Part shown: positions 1-6,630 of the stretch, piece by piece
Position numbering within the stretch: the first letter of the stretch is position 1
How the letters are laid out: each line of letters begins with the position of its first letter
Source: Bacteroidota bacterium
GTDB lineage: Bacteria; Bacteroidota; Ignavibacteria; Ignavibacteriales; Ignavibacteriaceae
Direction: 5' to 3'
DNA length: 11,483 nt
Assembly (NCBI GenBank): GCA_021793635.1
Contig: JAJYSI010000054.1
Span: forward strand, 1-11,483
Notes under the pieces: generated by a model
Seen by the model: only the letters and a program-made list of their open reading frames with translations
What the model was told of the DNA's origin: nothing
The model's database searches: none
Translations under genes and position numbers: made by a program

Positions 1-1
1 G

Positions 2-1810
2 GAAACAGTTGAAAATGTATCCTTAAAGAACAAACTTTTTCAACCTTTAATGAAAGATTGGGAAAAAGAACATTTTGTAAAGACTATGAGAGGGGTAGTT
101 GATGATGTTTTCAGTGGATTTGATAAAGCGTCATTACTTCATTACGCCAATCAAAATATTGTAACCCCATGGTCTAATTTGTTTTTTGTAATAAGATATC
201 CTGAACAGGTTTTTGATTTAAGACGTGGTTATTTCAATTATACTGCTCAGTTAATTCTTTCAACACAGCAACAAAAGGATATTTACAAGTGGGTGCAAAA
301 AAGGAGTCGAAAAAAGATTGAAGGAATATATCAACATCAGCTTGTGAAGTTACTTAGAAAAGACCCTGAAAGTTTTTTTCGTTTCATTGAAAGCCCTTTA
401 GGCGTGAATGCCAGATCGATTAGTGACACCGTATTTGCATCTGGTGTTGTTGATTATAGTATTAGTCGAGCGAGTAAAGGAGTCGATTATTCTGGTGATT
501 CGAACAATGACATATGGAGACAAAAAGCAGAAGCGATAATTTATAATCAATTAACACCTTATCCCTACCCATTCTATATTCCCATTCATGTTGCTGGGAT
601 TCCTTTTATTGCTCTTTTTACATTTCCAAGAAGGTCTTACAAACGACAAAGTCATCAGGATTGGTTGCATAATATATATGTTTATCAAATGTTAATACCG
701 CATATTTCTGATAAACTCAGATTTTTGATTTCAAAAGCTTATCTTGGATGGCTTGGTGATGAAGTATTAAATTTATATAGTCGTAGAAATACAATTACAC
801 AAATATCCGAGATAAACGAATCTTGGAACAGGGCAACAGCAATTTTTCCTTTTGAAGAAGTGAAAGTAATGAGTTTCGAGTTTAATAAAAATCAAAGCGA
901 AAAAAATATCATTGAACTTCCGGATGGTAGAAAAATGGTGATTGGTTTAGGATCGAACCGATACTTTACCCAACAAGTTCCATATCAAACTAAATTAGAA
1001 ATTACAGAAGTTGTTAATGAATTAAACTTCTTTTTTAGGAAAATTAGAGGAATAAAACCCGCAGTACTTAATAGTGCAATGTTGCATGTTGAAAGCTGGA
1101 TATTACATGATTTGAGAAATATATTAAGACGATTACTAGAAGAACCACTTGTAGATCTTGCTGAAAAAATTGAAACAAAGCCTTATTCAAAGGTGAAAGA
1201 AGAATTATTAAACGCAAGTGATACAATTGAAAAATTCGTTGCACGTTTATCTGTTTTACTCTCCTCATACAAAGCTCTTTTTAATAATGAATCAGTTGAT
1301 ACCTGTTGTGAAATTTCAGATAACTTTTTAAAACAGATATTTCTCGGCACTAATGATTTTGTTACAGATAGTAACGTAGTAATAAATTGGAAATGTGAGA
1401 AACCAATTAATATTAAAGTGAATAAAGAAAAATTAACAACTGTACTTCAAGAAATTATAAGAAATTCAGTAGATGCCTTGACCACCAAAAAACTTTCATC
1501 ATCTGAGGAAAGCTTAGAAATAGAAATCAGTATAGACTCAATAGTCAACTCATATGATAGTAGACCTTACTGTAAATTTAATATTTGGAATAACGGCGAG
1601 CTATTCTCACGCCAGGTAATTAATGGCGCGGGGATAAGTGTAATTGCTGACAATGCAGATATAGATGCATCGGGGCTAGGATTTATGATAATTGAAAAAC
1701 AACTCTTGATGGTAGGTGCGTTAGAACATTCAGGACGTCACTTTGAATTACGTAATACAGATAAACCAAAAGGCGCTCTTCTGAGTTTTTACTTACCGAT
1801 AACATCGTGA
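2..1810 (+). CDS. Histidine-kinase-like protein, 5' end cut by window edge
   Basis: The reading frame is open back to base 2, and the first ATG (base 50) has no Shine-Dalgarno sequence, so the real start probably lies upstream. Numbered from that Met, an H-box-like HDLRN lies at residues 353-357, followed by a helical stretch expected of a dimerisation region. The HATPase_c part shows an N-box (QEIIRNSVDAL, 467-477), a G1-like WNNG at 513-516 with Asn where Asp is usual, and a G2-like SGLGF at 541-545. The end (GALLSFYLPI) is typical of the last HATPase strand. The first 330 residues match no sensor domain I can name; there is no membrane segment, so the kinase is probably cytosolic. The next gene encodes a receiver domain 37 bases downstream, so the two are likely partners. 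Family call is firm; the input signal is unknown. Confidence 0.82.
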   Translation, partial: ETVENVSLKNKLFQPLMKDWEKEHFVKTMRGVVDDVFSGFDKASLLHYANQNIVTPWSNLFFVIRYPEQVFDLRRGYFNYTAQLILSTQQQKDIYKWVQKRSRKKIEGIYQHQLVKLLRKDPESFFRFIESPLGVNARSISDTVFASGVVDYSISRASKGVDYSGDSNNDIWRQKAEAIIYNQLTPYPYPFYIPIHVAGIPFIALFTFPRRSYKRQSHQDWLHNIYVYQMLIPHISDKLRFLISKAYLGWLGDEVLNLYSRRNTITQISEINESWNRATAIFPFEEVKVMSFEFNKNQSEKNIIELPDGRKMVIGLGSNRYFTQQVPYQTKLEITEVVNELNFFFRKIRGIKPAVLNSAMLHVESWILHDLRNILRRLLEEPLVDLAEKIETKPYSKVKEELLNASDTIEKFVARLSVLLSSYKALFNNESVDTCCEISDNFLKQIFLGTNDFVTDSNVVINWKCEKPINIKVNKEKLTTVLQEIIRNSVDALTTKKLSSSEESLEIEISIDSIVNSYDSRPYCKFNIWNNGELFSRQVINGAGISVIADNADIDASGLGFMIIEKQLLMVGALEHSGRHFELRNTDKPKGALLSFYLPITS

Positions 1811-1835
1811 AGAATTCATTAATTATGTTTAATAA

Positions 1836-1841
1836 ACGGAG
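1836..1841 (+). promoter_or_regulatory. Ribosome binding site of receiver-AAA+ gene
   Basis: ACGGAG lies six bases before the ATG at 1848 and supports that start. The short 37-base gap from the preceding stop suggests co-transcription with the kinase gene. Confidence 0.6.
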
Positions 1842-1847
1842 ATTTAG

Positions 1848-3791
1848 ATGAAAATATTTTTTTATATTTTAAATTCTTCTGATATTACTATAGGAGAAGG
1901 GTACGCTTCAGAATATTTAAACAGTGAACGCGGCTTGATCAAAAAATATGGAGAGCAAATCACCATTTCTAATTTAGATAATGGCAAAGAAAATATTGGA
2001 TATGTAGATTTAGTTGTAGTTGAGGACGACATTGAGGATATGAATAAAATAATTGATGCTGCTATTAAATCCAAATCCTTTGAATGTTTAGGACTTTGTT
2101 ATGATCATAAAGTCCTTGAAAAGATGGTTGATTTAATCAATGTAGGACCTAAGGTAATGACATTAGATATATTATTAAATGAAATAGCTGGAGTAGAGCG
2201 AAAGTCGCATATTCACGATACTACACTTACAGTTTTGAAAAAGATACAATCTTTTCCATCATGGAACGACACAGTTATACTAGGGCTTTCCAATTATGCT
2301 AGAAATGAACTTTCTGAAGAGATTGAGAAGGTTCTTAACCGAAAGAGAGAAAGACTATACAAGAAGAATCCTTTTATTTATCGCGTACTCGATGACATTT
2401 TAGCAGCTTCTGTGAATGAATACGAAAATAACAAGAACATCCAGTCTCAGTTAAAACTTAAGAATAGTGTATCGGGATTTGTTATCCATATGGAAAAAGA
2501 GAAGGGATTCAGAGGAATAGGAAATGCACTCGAAGATATTTGGGGGTATATTGAACCATTCTATCTTTGGAAAGAAGGAAAGTATGATAAATTTCAAGAA
2601 AGCCTTAGACCAGAATTCAGTTCTGCATTTCAACTAGTAGGTGAAACCGGTACTGGTAAATCAAGTATTGTCAGGGAAATTGAGAATTGGATGAATGCAG
2701 AGGTAATAGAATTTAACTTACGAGATATGGAGGACCTTGTCACAACCAAAAAACCCGGTAATTGGAAGAATAAGTTGGAGAAATTTGTTAAGGAAAAAGT
2801 ATATAGAGAAAGCACCTCGAACACCACTGATCGTAAAGTGCGTATTGTACGTTGTGATGATTTCCATTTTCAAGCTATTACACAGATTGCCGATGGAGCA
2901 TATGCTGCTGATTGGAGGGATTTTGGATTAAAATTTCGTGAGTATATAAAATTTGCTAATTATGTTAATAATAATGACTCTACTTTTGAGATAAAAAAAT
3001 TAAATAGACCAAGGAATCTTAAAATACAATGGATATTTACTCGTAATACAGAACAAGAAATTGGAAAACAATTTCCTATCCTTGACTGGAGTATTCCAGA
3101 GATCCAAATTGACTTTCCGAAAGATATTGAGTCGATAAAGGAAATAATAAAAAGTAGGGCAGAAAAAACATCTTGTATATTTGAATCTGATCCCTTGGAT
3201 TTTTTTGCAAACAAAATTATTTCAATTCAAAACAAACCTTTAGGTAGAATATTGCTCGGAGATGGAGGTAGGGGGGCAGGTCTAGTAGGTAAAATTATAC
3301 AAGTATCGAAACGTAGATATCGTCAAGCTCCACAGGAAACAATTGAGCTTTCTAAAGTAAAAATAACGATAGATGATGTTAATCATGTCTTTAATAACAA
3401 TTCGTCACTCTATTCCGATTCTATTAAACATTCAAATCAATCGTCAACTATTAATATACCAGATAACATTCAACAAAAATTTCGACACTACATAAGTGAT
3501 TTGACTGAATTGGAAAACATACTAAAGGACAAGTCACCTTTGCCTAATATTCTTGCAACTAAATTTGGCATTGGGGGCAATAATAAAACGCAAGGTCTGC
3601 AGAACAAACTTAAGAAATTTAATAACTTATTAAATTCCCTTACTGAAGATACAATCCAAGAATTGTGTCCTCACGTAATAAAATACATGCTAGCCCATCA
3701 TAATTTGATGATTCTTAATGAGAAGAATGGTTTTCCAGAATGGATGCACGAAGAAGCAAGAAAATTCCTAAATGAAAAGAGTAAAACATAA
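1848..3791 (+). CDS. Response-regulator receiver domain fused to AAA+ ATPase
   Basis: A receiver-like domain spans about residues 53-177: a strand ending in acidic E59-D60-D61, candidate phospho-acceptor D107 in VMTLDILL, S148 at the end of TVILGLS, and K172/K173 just before N-P-F. It is displaced from the N-terminus by about 50 residues. An AAA+ module follows: P-loop GETGTGKS at 265-272, Walker B-like VRIVRCDD at 331-338, sensor-1-like IFTRN at 396-400, and a lid region around 464-490 (RGAGLVGK). The P-loop resembles that of NtrC-type activators, but no GAFTGA loop is visible between Walker A and Walker B, so sigma-54 activation is doubtful. Residues 568-592 loosely resemble a Fis-type helix-turn-helix. 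The adjacent kinase is the probable phosphodonor. The AAA+ call is firm, the receiver likely, the output unknown. Confidence 0.78.
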   Translation: MKIFFYILNSSDITIGEGYASEYLNSERGLIKKYGEQITISNLDNGKENIGYVDLVVVEDDIEDMNKIIDAAIKSKSFECLGLCYDHKVLEKMVDLINVGPKVMTLDILLNEIAGVERKSHIHDTTLTVLKKIQSFPSWNDTVILGLSNYARNELSEEIEKVLNRKRERLYKKNPFIYRVLDDILAASVNEYENNKNIQSQLKLKNSVSGFVIHMEKEKGFRGIGNALEDIWGYIEPFYLWKEGKYDKFQESLRPEFSSAFQLVGETGTGKSSIVREIENWMNAEVIEFNLRDMEDLVTTKKPGNWKNKLEKFVKEKVYRESTSNTTDRKVRIVRCDDFHFQAITQIADGAYAADWRDFGLKFREYIKFANYVNNNDSTFEIKKLNRPRNLKIQWIFTRNTEQEIGKQFPILDWSIPEIQIDFPKDIESIKEIIKSRAEKTSCIFESDPLDFFANKIISIQNKPLGRILLGDGGRGAGLVGKIIQVSKRRYRQAPQETIELSKVKITIDDVNHVFNNNSSLYSDSIKHSNQSSTINIPDNIQQKFRHYISDLTELENILKDKSPLPNILATKFGIGGNNKTQGLQNKLKKFNNLLNSLTEDTIQELCPHVIKYMLAHHNLMILNEKNGFPEWMHEEARKFLNEKSKT

Positions 3792-3812
3792 CTAGTATCT
3801 ACATATGTAAAA

Positions 3813-3835
3813 AGACCGTGAAAAGTTCACGGTCT
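3813..3835 (-). terminator. Hairpin terminator for the minus-strand gene
   Basis: AGACCGTGAA pairs with TTCACGGTCT over 10 base pairs around a three-base loop. Read on the minus strand the hairpin is followed directly by a T-run (CTTTTTACAT); read on the plus strand it is followed by AAATAAC. It therefore looks built to end the minus-strand gene (stop at 3855-3857), with at most weak action on the kinase/receiver operon arriving from the left. Confidence 0.75.
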
Positions 3836-3854
3836 AAATAACATGTGTTCAGCT

Positions 3855-4766
3855 CTAATATAAAGGCATTCTAGTTCTCCCTAAATGTAGAGAGCAGAGA
3901 ACACCCATATCATCAGGAAATATTTGCTCTATTCTTTCAAATGCATCCCAATCGGATAAAGGTCGTTCCATACCCCTAAAGAAGAAATAGGGTCCATCAT
4001 GCGGGCTATAATTTCCTACCGAAACATGATCTAACAAATCGGACGGATACCGCACTGTACTCATTGTAATTGCATACCTTCTTTTGCCATATAAGCATTT
4101 GCGAGATTTTAGGAAGTACAAGAAAAGTTTGAGAGTTTCTTCCACAGCCAGTGTCTTTCCATAGTATTTTGGAATAGAATCCTTATTTGTTTGTTCTATG
4201 CGGAGCGGGTCTTTTAATACATAAAACTTTTCGGACAACTGCAAGGGCATAAGATACCATCTGTATCGGCAAGTTTCAGTCGCTTCAAAACGTCTTGATA
4301 CATTTCCTGGAGTACTTTCAAATTGATTTTTTAAACGATTTTTCTCATTTGAATAGTAAACCGAAAAGTCTTTAACAATTTTCTTTGTTCCGACATACTC
4401 GTATAATTTACCCTCATCATGTAATATTAAATTCCCTTCCAAATAATCATTAAGAACATCACGTTTCACCCTTTTATGTATTCTATTTAGTAATGCTAGA
4501 TTATCTATTGTCAACGAATCACCCGAAGGCAACTTGTCAATTGCTAAAAAAGCAAAATGAGTTTCCCCCACCTTTTTCCCTTTTGTAAAAGGGCATCGAC
4601 TCTCCAGAACTGTTTTATCCCAAGGTAAAATGCTGAGTTCTTCTCTTTCTTGCTTTGTGAATTTAATTACTGGAAAAAAAAGATTTTCCCAATCATCAAT
4701 TCCGAAGAAATTATTTCCCATTACTCTACTTGCAAGATTCGCGCTCAATTGCGATTTTATTTGCAT
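3855..4766 (-). CDS. Hypothetical protein, 303 residues
   Basis: I do not recognise this family. The reading frame is long and intact, starts with ATG behind AAAGGA, ends with TAG, and is followed by a hairpin with a T-run, so it is a real gene. The protein is soluble in appearance: no signal peptide and no membrane helix. It is rich in aromatic and basic residues, with a Trp/Tyr/Phe-dense C-terminal half (YRWYLMPLQ near 168-176, GPYFFFRGM near 258-266, ending in RTRMPLY). Four cysteines (58, 166, 224, 291) are too scattered to call a zinc site. It is convergent with the receiver-AAA+ gene and divergent from the vWA/tubulin operon, so the context does not assign it to either. An accessory or regulatory gene is possible, but nothing in the sequence decides this. 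Confidence 0.7.
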   Translation of the reverse strand: MQIKSQLSANLASRVMGNNFFGIDDWENLFFPVIKFTKQEREELSILPWDKTVLESRCPFTKGKKVGETHFAFLAIDKLPSGDSLTIDNLALLNRIHKRVKRDVLNDYLEGNLILHDEGKLYEYVGTKKIVKDFSVYYSNEKNRLKNQFESTPGNVSRRFEATETCRYRWYLMPLQLSEKFYVLKDPLRIEQTNKDSIPKYYGKTLAVEETLKLFLYFLKSRKCLYGKRRYAITMSTVRYPSDLLDHVSVGNYSPHDGPYFFFRGMERPLSDWDAFERIEQIFPDDMGVLCSLHLGRTRMPLY

Positions 4767-4774
4767 AATTAAAT

Positions 4775-4780
4775 CCTTTC
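4775..4780 (-). promoter_or_regulatory. Ribosome binding site of hypothetical gene
   Basis: Read on the minus strand, the leader is GAAAGGATTTAATT directly before the ATG (4766-4764). The AAAGGA core is spaced eight bases from the start and fixes it. Confidence 0.55.
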
Positions 4781-4800
4781 TTTTAATGATTTTTAATGAA
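4781..4800. repeat. Two tandem copies of TTTTAATGA, 10-base period
   Basis: TTTTAATGA occurs at 4781-4789 and again at 4791-4799. On the minus strand the copies sit immediately 5' of the Shine-Dalgarno sequence of the 303-residue gene. One helical turn of spacing could suit a repressor or an RNA-binding protein, but AT-rich repeats also arise by chance. Confidence 0.4.
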
Positions 4801-5019
4801 CTGTCTCACCTTTACCATAGAATTTAAAATAATACAAGCCCCCATAATTTAACTGCATTTGATGCTATGACAAGGCTCTTGAGATTATAGAAGTAATAGA
4901 ATTATCTATTAACAAAAAATTATATGCATCTGAAATCAAAATTGTTTTTACTTCGCCTCAGTGAATGCTATTTATTGTTGACACGAAATAATAAAAATTC
5001 GCTTACGGCAAATAATTGA

Positions 5020-5055
5020 TAACTTACACTTCTCTTTTTATTCGTTCGTAAGTTA
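5020..5055. repeat. Inverted repeat TAACTTAC / GTAAGTTA
   Basis: Perfect 8-base arms lie at 5020-5027 and 5048-5055 with a 20-base spacer. A second pair, CTTACG at 5002-5007 and CGTAAG at 5047-5052, could compete for the right arm. The right arm ends about 55 bases upstream of the sigma-54-like element, a position where an activator could bind. This is inference from position only. Confidence 0.4.
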
Positions 5056-5066
5056 AGTCTTCAATT

Positions 5067-5084
5067 CGCTTTTAAAGCGTTTTT
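5067..5084 (+). other. Small palindrome followed by T-run
   Basis: CGCTT at 5067-5071 pairs with AAGCG at 5075-5079 around a three-base loop, followed by five T residues. It could be a weak intrinsic terminator insulating the operon or an operator. The stem is short, so the call is tentative. Confidence 0.3.
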
Positions 5085-5109
5085 ACAACTCCTATTTGAC
5101 TTTTATTAA

Positions 5110-5125
5110 TGGCATATCTATTGCA
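5110..5125 (+). promoter_or_regulatory. Sigma-54 (-24/-12) promoter of the vWA/tubulin/PBP operon
   Basis: TGGCATATCTATTGCA matches the RpoN consensus TGGCAC-N5-TTGCA: TGGCA at the -24 box, TTGCA at the -12 box, and exactly ten bases between the invariant GG and GC. Transcription would begin near 5136, giving a leader of about 58 bases before the ATG at 5194. A sigma-70-like TTGACT lies at 5096-5101, but its -10 partner (TATTGC at 5119-5124) is poor. Sigma-54 control would make the operon strictly activator-dependent. The nearby TGGCACTGAATGGCA copies do not keep the spacing. Confidence 0.65.
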
Positions 5126-5175
5126 CATCTGGCACTGAATGGCAATTAGCTTGGTTAGTACTAAATAATTTTTAG

Positions 5176-5182
5176 AAAGGAG
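5176..5182 (+). promoter_or_regulatory. Ribosome binding site of vWA gene
   Basis: AAAGGAG lies 11 bases upstream of the ATG at 5194, slightly long spacing but a strong core. It supports this start, which also places a good signal peptide at the N-terminus. Confidence 0.6.
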
Positions 5183-5193
5183 CGAATTGAACA

Positions 5194-6630
5194 ATGAAAA
5201 TATTATGGATACAGTTACGATCAGCAAAAATTTTTTCCCCTTTTCTGCTTGTTATTACTTTACTTTTCCCTAACATCGTTAGAGCGCAGGCTACAACAAT
5301 AATAGAGATCATTCAGCCTTCAACTTTTATTGCAAAAGCGGAGGAAAAAAATCTTTCCATCACTGATTATTTGATGAGCTTTAATACGGGAGAGAATACG
5401 AATTACGTAATAATTTCCCGAAGTACTTCCGATGTTTTTGTTTCCCCAATAGCAGTTTCAAGTTTAGATAGAATTAGCCGAGCGATCGGCGAAGCCGAAA
5501 GGAATAATGTAATAACGTCCCAAGTAGTATTCAATCAATATTTAGATAGACTTACTTCTAATATCAATAACGAAGTGCCTAACGGTAAGATAATACCGAT
5601 CGCCTTCGGGACGTTTCCATCTCCATCTGTTGCTGACATTAAAACTCAAAGTTTAAGTGGTTCAAGTGTTGATGCGGGAATTGACAAGACACCAATCTTT
5701 GTCAAAGCATTCGATGTGGGAGTGAAAGCATTAATGATTTTGGTTCCCTCACTGATAATATTCTTCTTTGTTAAAAGAGTTCGGCAAGCAAAAAAGTTTG
5801 ATAAACAATTGCAGCCCGCTGGCAAAGCGAAAGCTATTCGATTCGACGGACATAAAATATACCTGAGTGTCTTCCTCGTTATTTTTATTTCAAAGGTAAT
5901 TATGGCGCAGACTTTTGGGATCGATAATTCTGAATCAATGAGACCGTATGAACCTCAAGTCAAAAAACTTGTTTCAGAATATCTTTTAAATTTCGCTGGT
6001 ACTGATACTCTCAAGCAGCCCGAAATTTTTATCTTCGGTGACTCCGTTCGGAGCCTCGGAAAAGTAAGAACGCTCTCTCAAATTGATTCCATTTTTAAAA
6101 GAATCAATTTCCATGATCAACACACAAATTTTTCCGATATTTTTTATACACTCAGTAAACAACACCGGTTTTCCATAATGATTTCGGACTTCAAACCGGA
6201 CGACGGACAAAATCAGGCACTGCAACTTTCTCTGCAAAGTTTGAGCAAACCCGAACAGGTAAAATTCTCTACGCGGCCGGAAAATCTTTTTGATTCCTTC
6301 TACAAAAGGCATAAGCGCGAAGCTATTATTACTTCCGGTATTGCTGCGTCAGTCGTAATTTTAATAATGGTACTACTTATAATAATCTTCAAACAGAGGA
6401 GAAATAAGCATCGAGCGTTGGAGACACTGCAATTTGTTGTACAGAAGAAGAACAAACGAATCGTGTCCTTCCCGGCAGAGAAAAACGCAGTTACCATCGG
6501 CAATAGCACCGGAGCGGATGTTTTTATAAAAGATATGAATTTATGCTCAATTGAATACCAACCCCAATTGCAAAGGTTATTGATTCAAGAATTATCAAAC
6601 GATGAAATAAGCGAGGTGAGATATGGATAA
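5194..6630 (+). CDS. Membrane protein with vWA domain and degenerate FHA-like tail
   Basis: Residues 1-32 form a signal peptide (hydrophobic 13-28, ending VRAQA). An extracytoplasmic segment (33-174) follows that I cannot assign. Hydrophobic helices lie at about 175-193, 222-239 and 377-399. The vWA domain (238-360) carries a full MIDAS set: D244-x-S246-x-S248, a candidate T311, and D332 in MISDF. The basic stretches after helices one and three (KRVRQAKK; KQRRNKHR) predict a periplasmic vWA domain and a cytosolic tail. Tail residues 412-466 resemble an FHA core (AVTIGNSTGADVFI), but the phosphopeptide-binding Arg is Asn436 and the Ser-x-x-His element is absent. This is the first gene of the operon; its stop overlaps the tubulin-like gene by eight bases. 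Likely role: a membrane link between the cytosolic polymer and periplasmic partners. vWA and topology are solid; FHA is tentative. Confidence 0.82.
   Translation: MKILWIQLRSAKIFSPFLLVITLLFPNIVRAQATTIIEIIQPSTFIAKAEEKNLSITDYLMSFNTGENTNYVIISRSTSDVFVSPIAVSSLDRISRAIGEAERNNVITSQVVFNQYLDRLTSNINNEVPNGKIIPIAFGTFPSPSVADIKTQSLSGSSVDAGIDKTPIFVKAFDVGVKALMILVPSLIIFFFVKRVRQAKKFDKQLQPAGKAKAIRFDGHKIYLSVFLVIFISKVIMAQTFGIDNSESMRPYEPQVKKLVSEYLLNFAGTDTLKQPEIFIFGDSVRSLGKVRTLSQIDSIFKRINFHDQHTNFSDIFYTLSKQHRFSIMISDFKPDDGQNQALQLSLQSLSKPEQVKFSTRPENLFDSFYKRHKREAIITSGIAASVVILIMVLLIIIFKQRRNKHRALETLQFVVQKKNKRIVSFPAEKNAVTIGNSTGADVFIKDMNLCSIEYQPQLQRLLIQELSNDEISEVRYG
6612..6618 (+). promoter_or_regulatory. Ribosome binding site of tubulin-like gene
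   Basis: GAGGTGA lies four bases before the ATG at 6623, inside the end of the vWA gene. A strong site together with the overlapping start and stop suggests translational coupling, which would keep the vWA protein and the tubulin-like protein in proportion. Confidence 0.65.

Larger units (their letters stand above)
4767..5193. other. Divergent intergenic region, 427 bases
   Basis: No coding frame here looks real. The left end is the leader of the minus-strand gene. The right third holds an inverted repeat (5020-5055), a short palindromic hairpin with a T-run (5067-5084), a sigma-54-type promoter (5110-5125) and the ribosome binding site of the vWA gene. AATTCGCTT occurs twice as a direct repeat (4996-5004 and 5063-5071). 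I find no convincing sigma-70 promoter for the minus-strand gene and no tRNA or recognised riboswitch. Confidence 0.6.

Noticed and set aside
1848..3791. Ordinary NtrC-type sigma-54 activator that would switch on the neighbouring operon
   Set aside because: Tempting because of GETGTGKS and the nearby -24/-12 promoter, but no GAFTGA loop is found between Walker A and Walker B and no clear Fis-type helix-turn-helix is seen.
4630..4827. Plus-strand open frame of 65 codons over the start of the 303-residue gene
   Set aside because: Antisense shadow of a convincing gene; no ribosome site and no recognisable product.
5130..5145. Second sigma-54-like site TGGCACTGAATGGCA
   Set aside because: The -24 box is good, but no TTGC follows at the required spacing; it is offset by one base and reads TGGC.
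5141..5154. Third TGGCA-N6-TTGG element
   Set aside because: Spacing fits, but the invariant GC of the -12 box is GG, so it is unlikely to work.
5986..6312. Minus-strand open frame of 108 codons inside the vWA gene
   Set aside because: Lies wholly opposite the vWA domain coding region; no family resemblance.
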